A stretch of DNA of 36,414 nt from Methanobacteriota archaeon (GTDB taxonomy: Archaea; Thermoplasmatota; E2; JACPAO01), in contig JACPAO010000064.1 of assembly GCA_016180755.1 (NCBI GenBank), positions 1 through 36,414 of the forward strand, given 5' to 3'. Positions 8,309 through 16,713 of this stretch are shown piece by piece. The notes below the pieces were generated by a model that worked only from the letters and a program-made list of their open reading frames with translations, searched no databases and had not been told where the DNA came from. A program made the translations under genes and the position numbers. The number at the start of each line of letters is the position of its first letter. Position 1 is the stretch's first letter.

Positions 8309-9385
8309 CTACCGGGTCGCCGCGATCTCCTGCATCGTGGCCAGGGGCCCTGGATGCCGGCGGAAGTACTCCCGGACGGGTTCGAGGACCTCGTTCGTGT
8401 ACTTGGCGACGCCTTTCTTGAGGTCGGCCGGGTGGAGCTTCCCGCCGACGAACGCCGCCTCCAAGTGGGCGTAGGTCGCGAACGTGGCGGGGCCACCGAA
8501 CTTCTCCGGCCGGTCGACCACGAACGCCTCGGCCGGGTCCCGCTCGAGATGGCCCGCGAAGACGACCAGGCGGGCGAGGTCGAGGACGGGGTTTCCCTCC
8601 GCGGAGCCCTGCGGGCAGACCGCGCTGTTTATTTTTTGCTCAACAGCCTTCGCGTCGTCGTGGATGAGGATTCCGCTCTGCGGATTGCTCTTGCTCATCT
8701 TCGCCTCGATCGGGTCCATGCGACCTTGCGCCTGGAGCGAAGGCAGGAGCGGCGTGTGGATGGCAAGCGGCACTTTCTTGCCTAGCTTGTGCGCGACGTC
8801 GCGGGCGAGCATGTGCGCGTGGCGCTGGTCGAGGCCGCCGTAGGCGAGGTCGAGGTCGAAGTGGAAGATGTCCGCCACCTGCATGGCCGGGTAGATGAAC
8901 TTCGACATGTCGCGCTCGGCCTCCTCGGCCGACCGACCCAGGATGTCCATCGCGCGCTTCATGCGGGCGAGGCTCGTCGCCTTCGCCGTGCCGATGACGA
9001 GCGCCCAGTAGCTCGGGTCGTCGACGTAGTCGGACGCGTACAGGAACTCGACCCGGTCGGTCGGGACCCCGAGCGCCGCGAAGCAGTGCTTCATGTACTC
9101 CCCGCAGGCTTTTATTTTTTGCAGGTCCCCGCCGAGCTTGTCGTTGATCTGGGCGTGCCAGTCGGCAAGGAGCACCTTGACCTGGAGCCCCGCGTCGACG
9201 AGGTCGGTCACCTTGTCGGCCGTGATCTTCCACCCGAGGTGGACGCGGCCGCTCGGCTCGAAGCCGATGTAGGCCTTCCGGACGGCCCGGGCTGCGAGGT
9301 CGGCGGAGAGCTTCTCGGCCTCCGGTTCGGTCACGATCTCCGCTGTGTTGCGGCGAAGAAGCCCGAGGATCGAGGCGGGGTCCAT
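8309..9385 (-). CDS. tyrS: tyrosyl-tRNA synthetase
   Basis: YIGFEPSGRVHLGW, LLADWHAQINDKLGGDLQKI, ADIFHFDLDLAYGGLDQRHAHMLARDV, KMSKSNPQSGILIHDD. Confidence 0.96.
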   Translation of the reverse strand: MDPASILGLLRRNTAEIVTEPEAEKLSADLAARAVRKAYIGFEPSGRVHLGWKITADKVTDLVDAGLQVKVLLADWHAQINDKLGGDLQKIKACGEYMKHCFAALGVPTDRVEFLYASDYVDDPSYWALVIGTAKATSLARMKRAMDILGRSAEEAERDMSKFIYPAMQVADIFHFDLDLAYGGLDQRHAHMLARDVAHKLGKKVPLAIHTPLLPSLQAQGRMDPIEAKMSKSNPQSGILIHDDAKAVEQKINSAVCPQGSAEGNPVLDLARLVVFAGHLERDPAEAFVVDRPEKFGGPATFATYAHLEAAFVGGKLHPADLKKGVAKYTNEVLEPVREYFRRHPGPLATMQEIAATR

Positions 9386-9460
9386 CGGCCGACCGCAAGC
9401 GGGGCGCAATTGAAGTCGTTTGGGGTTGGGCGCCCGTAATTCTTGGGACTTACCCGCCCC

Positions 9461-9940
9461 TCAGTAGAGGATGTACAAGACGCCGTACAGGATGAGCCCG
9501 GTCGCGAGCGTCGCGTACCACAGGTTGGGGTAGTACCGCGCGATCCGCCGGTGCCGCTCGCGCACGTGCGGCGTCACCGTGACGACGATGCCGTTTCCGT
9601 CACGGACGGTGCCCTGCCGCGCGATGCGCCAGGAAAGGAAGGCGATCGTCAGCGCGCTGATCGCGATCGTGAGGTGGATGGCGAGGAGGGGGATGAACAC
9701 CCAGAGAGGGGCCGTTAGGCCGCGTTCGATGGTGTTCGTCGCCTTGATGACGTCCGTGATGAGGAAGGAGACGAGGAGGAAGCCGTTGAGGCCGAGGGTC
9801 GTGAGCATGAGGGTCCGGTGCGCGTGGACCTCGTTGCGGCGGATCCGGCGGACGCCCAGGTACACGAGGACGCTGATGACGAGCTCCCCCAGGATGAGAA
9901 GGTCGGTGGGGAGTCCTGCGTCCGTTCCGAAGAGCGCCAC
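9461..9940 (-). CDS. DUF420 family membrane protein
   Basis: HAHRTLMLTTLGLNGFLLVSFLITDVIK, HLTIAISALTIAFLSWRIARQG, HRRIARYYPNLWYATLATGLILYGVLY. Confidence 0.82.
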   Translation of the reverse strand: MALFGTDAGLPTDLLILGELVISVLVYLGVRRIRRNEVHAHRTLMLTTLGLNGFLLVSFLITDVIKATNTIERGLTAPLWVFIPLLAIHLTIAISALTIAFLSWRIARQGTVRDGNGIVVTVTPHVRERHRRIARYYPNLWYATLATGLILYGVLYILY

Positions 9941-9992
9941 GGTCGTGGGGCACGTGGGGTCGTGGTTTAGGCTTTGCGGGGACGGGGCCAGG

Positions 9993-10835
9993 TTATTTTT
10001 TTGTGCCCAGGGCGTAGAAGAGGGGCAGGTAGTTGAGCTGCGTCCCTTCGCGTAGCGAGGCGACGTACTCCCGCTCCCAGGCCTGGACCTCCGCCGGCCC
10101 GAGCCCGGCGTCGGCGAGCGCGCGGTGGTAGAAACCCTTCTCGACCTCGTAGCTTGCGAGGTCCTCGTCGCAGGAGGGGATCCGGGGGTTGCTGAGCCCG
10201 ACCTCGGTCTCGAGGCCCGCCCGGACGAAGTAGGTGCGAAGCTTCCGCCCCGCGTGGGGGTCGCCGCCCTTGCGCTCGATCATGCGGCCCTGGAAGACCT
10301 GGTCGACGATGGGGTTCTCCGGGTAGTGCACCTTCCCGCCGTAGTCGGGCTCCATGGAAGCGAGCACGCGGCCGCCCCGTCGCGCGACGCGCGCGAGCTC
10401 GTCGGCGGCCTCCTGCGGCCGCTCGGCCCACATGAAAAGGAGGTTCGCGACGACGAGGTCGAAGGTCTCGTCCTCGAAGGGGAGCTTGTGGGCGTCGGCG
10501 CGGCGCAGCGTCACGTTGGGGACGCCGCGGAGCGTCGAGCGGGCGGCCTTCACCATCGCGTTGTCGAGGTCGACGGCCGTGACGTGCCCGTTGGTGAGAA
10601 GGCACAGGTCCCGGGTGACGCTTCCCGATCCGCAACCGACGTCCAGGATGCGCTTCGCGTCGGGGAGCCCGGCCCGGAAGTAGAGGGGATGCCGTACCGG
10701 GGCCGTCCGCAGGGCCTGCCGGTCGAGGCGCTCGAGGAATTGCCGCAGGTTTTTGGGCGTCCGTTTGGGCGACGTGTCGAACTCATCGACAACCCTTTTA
10801 TAAGTGCGGATGAACGGGGACTCGACCGCTGCCAT
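9993..10835 (-). CDS. SAM-dependent methyltransferase (class I)
   Basis: ILDVGCGSGSVTRDL motif I, TAVDLDNAMV, DAHKLPFEDETFDLVVANLLFMW. No ATG/GTG/TTG occurs in frame between 10835 and motif I. Confidence 0.87.
   Translation of the reverse strand: MAAVESPFIRTYKRVVDEFDTSPKRTPKNLRQFLERLDRQALRTAPVRHPLYFRAGLPDAKRILDVGCGSGSVTRDLCLLTNGHVTAVDLDNAMVKAARSTLRGVPNVTLRRADAHKLPFEDETFDLVVANLLFMWAERPQEAADELARVARRGGRVLASMEPDYGGKVHYPENPIVDQVFQGRMIERKGGDPHAGRKLRTYFVRAGLETEVGLSNPRIPSCDEDLASYEVEKGFYHRALADAGLGPAEVQAWEREYVASLREGTQLNYLPLFYALGTKK
10796..10804 (+). promoter_or_regulatory. TATA box for the lipoprotein gene, embedded in the divergent methyltransferase N-terminus
   Basis: TTTTATAAG about 30 nt upstream of ATG 10834. 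Confidence 0.6.
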
Positions 10836-11613
10836 GTCCGTCCGAACCCTAGCTGCCGCCCTCATCCTCGTGTCGACCGCCCTTTCCGGTTGCTTCGCCT
10901 CCGCCAACAACACCAACCTCACCGCCGGCGCCGAGATCGTGCTGGATGCTTCGGCCTCGAGCGACCCCATGGGCGGGAACCTATCCTTCGCCTGGGACCT
11001 GGGCGACGGCAACTCGACGGAAGGCATGGTCACAAACCACACGTACGCCGCCGAGGGCAACTTCACGGTGACGCTGACCGTCGTGAGCGATGCGAGCCAG
11101 CTGAACGGATCCGCGAACCAGACGCTCGTCGTCGTGGCCGGCGCCGTCAAGGCCCGGGCTCCGATGACGTTCACCGACGCTTCGGGGGACGGGACGACGA
11201 ACTACCACGACCTGCGCCTGACCACGGTCTCCGACGACGCGGACCTGCTCACCATCAAGTTCACGACCGGCGCGGTCCAACCGAGCTCCGGCGACATGAC
11301 GGCCGTATGCTACCAGCTCTTCCTCAAGGCCGGCGCCGCGGCCGAGCTGCGGTTCGAGATCTATGGGGACGGAGGCGCCTACGTCCTCTACGACACGGGC
11401 TTGAACCGCGACGTCCCCGAAAGCACAACGAAGCTCGCGGGGACCGGGTTCACGACGACGGCGTCCTTTGAGAACCTCGGCATCAAGGGCGAGCCGGTCC
11501 CGCTCCAGGTGCGACTCGAGTCCTGGACCTGGGCCTGCACGCCCCAGGAAGGAAACCCGACCGCGAACGGGCCGCTGAAACTCGACGTCGCGGGTCCGTA
11601 CATGTACCAATAG
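10834..11613 (+). CDS. secreted lipoprotein with PKD-like domain
   Basis: MSVRTLAAALILVSTALSGC lipobox; LDASASSDPMGGNLSFAWDLGDGNSTEGMVTNHTYAAEGNFTVTLTV PKD signature. Confidence 0.82.
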   Translation: MSVRTLAAALILVSTALSGCFASANNTNLTAGAEIVLDASASSDPMGGNLSFAWDLGDGNSTEGMVTNHTYAAEGNFTVTLTVVSDASQLNGSANQTLVVVAGAVKARAPMTFTDASGDGTTNYHDLRLTTVSDDADLLTIKFTTGAVQPSSGDMTAVCYQLFLKAGAAAELRFEIYGDGGAYVLYDTGLNRDVPESTTKLAGTGFTTTASFENLGIKGEPVPLQVRLESWTWACTPQEGNPTANGPLKLDVAGPYMYQ

Positions 11614-11925
11614 CCACCGGTCGCCGCGCGTCGCCTGTTCCCCGACACGCTCCCCGGGGTCCCCCGCGGGGGCGCCAGGATTGGCGCGCGTTGCCATTCG
11701 TCGGCCCGTGGGACGGGCGGATCGATACCGGGGCGTCCCCGTCTCGTAGCCCCGCGCAAACGCAAAGCCTCAAGTCGGCCGGACGCTAAACCTGCCATTG
11801 GACGAATACGCTTGCGGTCCAAAGCAAGAGAGGCGACCGTGCGCGCCTCGGTCGAAAACAACGGACGACCAGCGGGGCGTGCCCGCGAGGAAGGTCTGCG
11901 TCAAAAGCGCCGGCACCGTGAGCGC

Positions 11926-12411
11926 ATGTCCGACCTCGCCGGCGCCCACTGGAACGTCCAAGGGCACCGCGCGAAGCACGCGTACCTTGAGCGCATCCGC
12001 TCCGCCCTCGAGAAAGAGGGCTTCCAATCGACGGTCCTCCAGTGGCGGCACAAGGGACACGCCTACGGCCTCATCAAGGACCTCGGGGACAAACAGATCC
12101 ACGTCCGCGTCTACGAGGACGGCGTCGTGGACGCCGAGATCGAGATCCACAAGCGGTACCTCGAGCACCTTTGGTCCCCGCGGCCTTCCGCCCACAAGCA
12201 GGTCCAGAGGATCTTCACCAAGCACGGCATCCCGATCCATTTCGTGAACGAGAAGTACCTCCCGCAGGTCGGGGCGAACCGCAAGGTCTACCCCAAGATG
12301 CGCACCCGCGTTTCGCACCTCATCGCCGGGGCGGCTGCCGGGCTCGGTCTTGCCGGTCTCTACGTCGCGCGGATGTACCTTTCGCGCGTCAAGCGACGGT
12401 TCCCGCTCTGA
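11926..12411 (+). CDS. hypothetical protein with C-terminal TM segment
   Basis: MSDLAGAHWNVQGHRAKHAYLERIRSALEKEGFQ...; LIAGAAAGLGLAGLYVARMYL at C-terminus. Confidence 0.6.
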   Translation: MSDLAGAHWNVQGHRAKHAYLERIRSALEKEGFQSTVLQWRHKGHAYGLIKDLGDKQIHVRVYEDGVVDAEIEIHKRYLEHLWSPRPSAHKQVQRIFTKHGIPIHFVNEKYLPQVGANRKVYPKMRTRVSHLIAGAAAGLGLAGLYVARMYLSRVKRRFPL

Positions 12412-12420
12412 GGTGCGACC

Positions 12421-13308
12421 GTGGTGCGCGTGCTCGTCGAGTCCAGCCCGGATCCCGCAAGCGTCGGCATCGCGGACGCGTTACGAACGCGACCGGGATG
12501 GCACCGAACGAACGGCTCCTTCGAAGAAGCGCCGTTGTGGAGTCGCGGCGACACGCGTCTCGTCACGATCGACGAGGTCCACATCCATGCCGAGGGCCTG
12601 GACGAGCGGCTGCGGCGCAACGGCTTGGCGGCCTCCTCGATTGTTTTTTTATCAAAGCACAAGAGCCAGAGCGGTCGGCCGACGCTCACGGCGCATCCGG
12701 TGGGGAATTTCACGAAGGCGGACTTCGGCGGGACGCCGGGCCGGCTCACGCCGTGCCGCGGCGAACAGCTCACCCACATGCTGCGATGCCTCGACGTTGC
12801 CCGCCGCGCCCTCGAGTACCCCGCCGAGGTGGCGTACGAGACGACGCACCACGGACCCCTCCTTGACGTGCCATGCCTCTTCGTCGAGCTCGGCTCCTCC
12901 GACGCGCAGTGGGACGACCGCGCGGGGCACGAGGTCGTCGCGGAAGCCGTGACCCGGTTCCTCGACGCCGCGATCCCGTCCTATCGCATCGTCGCCGGCC
13001 TTGGCGGCGGGCATTACGCGCCCCGCTTCACCGAGGCCGCGCTGTCGAAGCAGGTCCACTTCTCCCACATGCTGCCGACGCATTACGCCAAGGCGGCCGA
13101 TCCGCCGTCCATCGCCGCCGAGATCCGCCGGGCGTCACCCGGTGCGGATGCCTTCTATTACCACGATGGGACGCTTCCTAGGGAGGTCCGCGAGCCGTGG
13201 TTCGCAGCCCTGCAGGCGGCCGGGCTCCGGAAGGTCGACTCCTCCGAATGGTCCCCGCTGGCCGGCCCGAACGCGTCACCTGGGGAGCCCGGCGGCCACA
13301 ACAGGTAA
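12421..13308 (+). CDS. dtdA: D-aminoacyl-tRNA deacylase (DtdA/DTD2 family)
   Basis: IVFLSKHKSQSGRPTLTAHPVGNF, YETTHHGP, LFVELGSSDAQWDD, GLGGGHYAPRFT. Confidence 0.93.
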   Translation: MVRVLVESSPDPASVGIADALRTRPGWHRTNGSFEEAPLWSRGDTRLVTIDEVHIHAEGLDERLRRNGLAASSIVFLSKHKSQSGRPTLTAHPVGNFTKADFGGTPGRLTPCRGEQLTHMLRCLDVARRALEYPAEVAYETTHHGPLLDVPCLFVELGSSDAQWDDRAGHEVVAEAVTRFLDAAIPSYRIVAGLGGGHYAPRFTEAALSKQVHFSHMLPTHYAKAADPPSIAAEIRRASPGADAFYYHDGTLPREVREPWFAALQAAGLRKVDSSEWSPLAGPNASPGEPGGHNR

Positions 13309-13356
13309 GTTTTGACAGGCCCACCAACAATGCTTTAAGGCTCGGCCCGGACTGGG

Positions 13357-13364
13357 CTTATATA
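13357..13364 (+). promoter_or_regulatory. TATA box, probably leaderless transcript of the 13388 gene
   Basis: CTTATATAC about 25-28 nt before the start codon. Confidence 0.65.
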
Positions 13365-13387
13365 CTGAGAGAAACCGGGGTCCAGTG

Positions 13388-15118
13388 ATGCGGAACGCTA
13401 TCGGGGTCGCGGCGGCCGTCTTCCTCGCTCTCCTAGTCTTCCTCCCCTCCACCCAAGCCTCCCCTGGGAACCTGGTCGCCACCACCGGGGCCCCCGTGAA
13501 ACTCTACGGCGACGCCGCTGTCAAGGCCCGCGACGGCCTCGTCGTCCTCGATCCGGCCGAACCGCTCACCTTCCCGGCCTCGGGCGCGACCATCACCCAC
13601 GTCCGGGTCACAAGCTCCTTCGCGAGACTCCCCACCGGCGCCGAGATCCTGGGCGCGCGCGACATCGACTCCGAGCCCGTCGACGCCGAAGGCTCGACCG
13701 CCCGCCTCGTCCCGGCCTCGGACGCCTTCGTCTCCGTCCGCGCGCGCGACATCACCCTCTCCACGCGCCAGGCGACCGCCGAGGCCGAACCGCCCGCCGA
13801 CCTCTGGCGCGACGCCCACGCCCAACTTGGGATCCTCCTCGGGGACGAGACCCTCGGCCCCGCGTTGCCCGGCGTGCGCCTCGGCCAGGCCTCCGCCGAG
13901 GAACCGATCCCCGGCTTCGCCGCGCTTGCGGCAGGAACCTACGTCGCGGAGGCCTTCGGGTCCCGCGTCACCCTCAAGGCCGACGAGCTCGTCGTCGCCG
14001 GCGCCACCCTCGAGGTCGGCCCCCAGACCCTCGTCGCGGAGCGACGCACGACGCAGGCACCCGGCGCGGTCTTCGTCCCGGACGCCGACGGCGGGACCTG
14101 GACCGGCCCCGGCAGCCACTCCGAAGAGACCCTCGACTACTACGTCCTCGCGCTTCCCGGAGCGGGCTTCGACGTGACGGTCCGGGAGGCCGAACTCGTC
14201 TCGGGCGCCGTGTTCATCCTGCACGACGGCTTCGTCGGCCTGCCCTGGGCCGAAGGCAGCCTCGAGACGGACGCCGAGAACGTCCGCCTCCACGGGGAGC
14301 AGACGATCCTGGGCGGCGTGCTCCGGCTCCGGCCTGTCTCCGTCGACCTCGACGGGGCCCCCCGCATCACGCTCCTGGGCGACGGGGACGTCGCCTTCGT
14401 CCGCGTCGGCGTCGAGTCGACCACGTTCGCGAACGCCGAGGCCGCCGCTGTCGCGGGCGGCGCCGCGGCCGGTCTCGGGCTCGTCGCCCTCGCCGTCTAC
14501 TACTGGCCGACCCTCAAGTACGCCTTGAGCGCCGCCCTGCTCCCACTCTACGCGCGCGTGCCCAAGGAGCAGACCCTCGACCACAAGGGCCGCGAACTCC
14601 TTTACGACCTTGTGAAGAACGAACCCGGGATCAGCACGAACCAGCTCGCGAAGGAGGTCCCCTTCGGCTGGAGCACGCTCACCTACCACCTTCGGGTCCT
14701 CGAGCGGAACGAGGCCATTGTGAGCGTCCGCGACGGCCGCTACAAGCGCTTCTTCGACCGCGCGAGCGGCCGCTTCAGCAACGGCCGCAAGTACATCCTC
14801 GCCGTCCTCAAGAACGACGCGACGCTCGGGATCGCGCGCTTCATCAAGGAGAAGCCGGGCTCGAGCCAGAAGGAGGTCGCCGGCACGTTCCAGCTCTCCC
14901 CGTCGAGCGTGCACTGGCACGTCGAGCGCCTCAACGAGGTCGGCCTCGTCGAGAAGATCCGCGAGGCCCACAACGTGAAGTACTTCCCGGGCGAGGCGTG
15001 GGGCCACGTCACGTTGGAGGACCTCAAGACGCTCGAGCCGAAGCCGGACGCGCCGGGGGGAGCCACCGTTGTGCAACCGGCCACGGTCCCCGGCGCCGAT
15101 GCCCAGCCCTCTGCGTAG
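13388..15118 (+). CDS. membrane-anchored regulator: signal peptide, extracellular beta-rich domain, TM, tandem winged-helix domains
   Basis: MRNAIGVAAAVFLALLVFLPSTQA; AAAVAGGAAAGLGLVALAVYYW; PGISTNQLAKEVPFGWSTLTYHLRVLERNEAIVSV and PGSSQKEVAGTFQLSPSSVHWHVERLNEVGLVEKI. GTG 13385 is an alternative start. Confidence 0.85.
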   Translation: MRNAIGVAAAVFLALLVFLPSTQASPGNLVATTGAPVKLYGDAAVKARDGLVVLDPAEPLTFPASGATITHVRVTSSFARLPTGAEILGARDIDSEPVDAEGSTARLVPASDAFVSVRARDITLSTRQATAEAEPPADLWRDAHAQLGILLGDETLGPALPGVRLGQASAEEPIPGFAALAAGTYVAEAFGSRVTLKADELVVAGATLEVGPQTLVAERRTTQAPGAVFVPDADGGTWTGPGSHSEETLDYYVLALPGAGFDVTVREAELVSGAVFILHDGFVGLPWAEGSLETDAENVRLHGEQTILGGVLRLRPVSVDLDGAPRITLLGDGDVAFVRVGVESTTFANAEAAAVAGGAAAGLGLVALAVYYWPTLKYALSAALLPLYARVPKEQTLDHKGRELLYDLVKNEPGISTNQLAKEVPFGWSTLTYHLRVLERNEAIVSVRDGRYKRFFDRASGRFSNGRKYILAVLKNDATLGIARFIKEKPGSSQKEVAGTFQLSPSSVHWHVERLNEVGLVEKIREAHNVKYFPGEAWGHVTLEDLKTLEPKPDAPGGATVVQPATVPGADAQPSA

Positions 15119-15123
15119 AGACG

Positions 15124-15516
15124 CTAGTCGGCCCACGTTTCGACGCGGACCCCTGGGAAGGAACCGAAATCCTTCACGTTTCGCGTGACGATGGACGCCC
15201 CTTCGGCCGCGGCGATGCTTCCAATTAAGGTGTCCATTACGGCAACCATCGCGCCGCGTCGCTTGTGCTCGCGCCGGATGACGCCGAACGCGCGGGCCGC
15301 ACGCGGCCCGAACGGCAGGAGCCGCAGCCGGGACAGAAGTTGGTCAACCTTGGACAGCGCCTCGTCGGGTCGGCTTGCGCCCGCCGCGCCCTCAAAGAGT
15401 TCGGCCGCGTTGAGGGTCGTCGTGAACGCGTCGTCCCCCAAGGTTTGGAAGACCTCCACCGCCTTCGGGTGTCCGCGGAGGAACCCGATGAGAAGGTCGC
15501 TGTCGAGGATCTTCAA
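15124..15516 (-). CDS. vapC: VapC-type PIN-domain toxin
   Basis: LKILDSDLLIGFLRG, LNAAELFEGA, MDTLIGSIAAAEGASIVTRNVKDF acidic active site; TTG start overlaps the antitoxin stop (TTGA). Confidence 0.87.
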   Translation of the reverse strand: MKILDSDLLIGFLRGHPKAVEVFQTLGDDAFTTTLNAAELFEGAAGASRPDEALSKVDQLLSRLRLLPFGPRAARAFGVIRREHKRRGAMVAVMDTLIGSIAAAEGASIVTRNVKDFGSFPGVRVETWAD

Positions 15517-15743
15517 AGCTCCACCTTCCGGAAACGCGACGCCTTGCGGTTGGCGTAGATGTCGTCCGTGATGCGCTTCGCCTCTTCGTCCGAAATCTTC
15601 CACGACCCAGCGAGTTCCAGGATGGCATTCTTTCGGGCCGTTTCGCCGAGGCGGCGGATCGCTTCCGAGAAGGATTCTGCTGGACGTTTCAAGGCTCGGA
15701 GCAGGTCGTAAACGTCGTCGGCAACCGAGATTTGACGTGTCAC
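15513..15743 (-). CDS. vapB: VapB-type antitoxin (DUF217-like)
   Basis: TRQISVADDVYDLLRALKRPAESFSEAIRRLGETARKNAILELAGSWK...; directly upstream of and overlapping vapC; GTG start. Confidence 0.78.
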   Translation of the reverse strand: MTRQISVADDVYDLLRALKRPAESFSEAIRRLGETARKNAILELAGSWKISDEEAKRITDDIYANRKASRFRKVEL

Positions 15744-15773
15744 CAATATCGATATGTGTGTCGATATATATTG
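15744..15773. promoter_or_regulatory. vapBC promoter/operator candidate: imperfect palindrome containing TATA
   Basis: CAATATCGATATGTGTGTCGATATATATTG; CAATAT/ATATTG arms, TATATATA about 25 nt before the vapB GTG. Confidence 0.6.
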
Positions 15774-15795
15774 ACATTTGCCCTCATCAGGGCCT

Positions 15796-15814
15796 CCTGG
15801 CGTACCTCGCCAGG
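15796..15814 (+). repeat. perfect hairpin CCTGGCG-TACCT-CGCCAGG just upstream of a GTG start
   Basis: 7-bp inverted repeat with 5-nt loop ending 2 nt before GTG 15817. Confidence 0.7.
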
Positions 15815-15816
15815 CT

Positions 15817-16713
15817 GTGACCGCGGAATTCCCCATACGCCGTCTCCACGACGCCCTCGACGGCGCTGCCGTGCGCGCCCTCCGCCGCCAGGACTCCATC
15901 GCCATCGCGGTGAGCGGCGGGCTCGACTCGAGCATCCTCGCGGCGCTCATCGCCCAACACGCCGACGTGACCGTCCAGCTCGTCACCGTGAGCGTGCCGG
16001 GCGCCGTCGATTCGCAACGCGCGCGCCTCCTCGCCGAGCATCTGGGACGCCCTCTCCTCGAGGTCGTCATGACCGCGCCGCGCCTCGAGGCGCTCCTACC
16101 CGAGATCGTCCCCCTCATCGGAACCTCGCGCGTCGATCCCGCGCGCGCCCAGGAATGGGGCATCCCGCCGGAGAGCGCGTTCGTGAGCCCGCTTCTTACC
16201 GGCTGGGAGGTCCCGCTCTTCGTCGCGGCGCGCGAGGCGCGACCATACGCGAAGCGCCTCGTCGTGGGCCAAGGTGCCGACGAATGGTTCGGCGGCTACG
16301 CAAGGTACGCAGGCCTCGAGGGGGACGAACTCATCCTCGCCCTCGACCGCGACCGGGAGGCCCTCGACCGCGACGTCCTCCCCGTCGAGGCCCGGATCGG
16401 GAAGCACCACGCGGTCCAGGTCCACTACCCGTACCTCGACGCGGGCGTGCGCGGCGTCGCCCGCAACCTCCCCCCCTCGGCCCTCGTCGATGGCGCCGAC
16501 CGGAAGGTCGCGCTGCGCGAGGTCGCACGCATCCTCGGCCTTCCCGAGGCGATCGTCTCGGTGCCCAAGACGGCCGCCCAGTACGGCTCGGGCGTCGCGG
16601 GCCTCCTCGCGGGACTCGCGAAGAAGGCCGGCCTCCACCAGAACGAGTACCTCACGCGCATGCTCACGAGCGCAGGATCGGCGAGCTCCACGACTTCCGC
16701 ACGTAGTGCTTGA
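15817..16713 (+). CDS. stand-alone asparagine synthase C-terminal domain (ATP pyrophosphatase) protein
   Basis: IAIAVSGGLDSSILAALIA PP-loop; VVGQGADEWFGGYARY; PYLDAGVRGVARNLPP; no glutaminase domain. Confidence 0.85.
   Translation: MTAEFPIRRLHDALDGAAVRALRRQDSIAIAVSGGLDSSILAALIAQHADVTVQLVTVSVPGAVDSQRARLLAEHLGRPLLEVVMTAPRLEALLPEIVPLIGTSRVDPARAQEWGIPPESAFVSPLLTGWEVPLFVAAREARPYAKRLVVGQGADEWFGGYARYAGLEGDELILALDRDREALDRDVLPVEARIGKHHAVQVHYPYLDAGVRGVARNLPPSALVDGADRKVALREVARILGLPEAIVSVPKTAAQYGSGVAGLLAGLAKKAGLHQNEYLTRMLTSAGSASSTTSARSA

Noticed and set aside
10125-11471. 448-aa plus-strand ORF over the methyltransferase
   Set aside because: Antisense shadow of the methyltransferase, whose SAM motifs are clear; it also runs out of frame into the lipoprotein gene.
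11630-11690. GC-rich hairpin after the lipoprotein gene (CCCCGGGGTCCCCCGCGGGGGC) as intrinsic terminator
   Set aside because: No U-tract follows; archaeal termination depends on T-rich sequence, and GC-rich self-complementarity is common by chance here.
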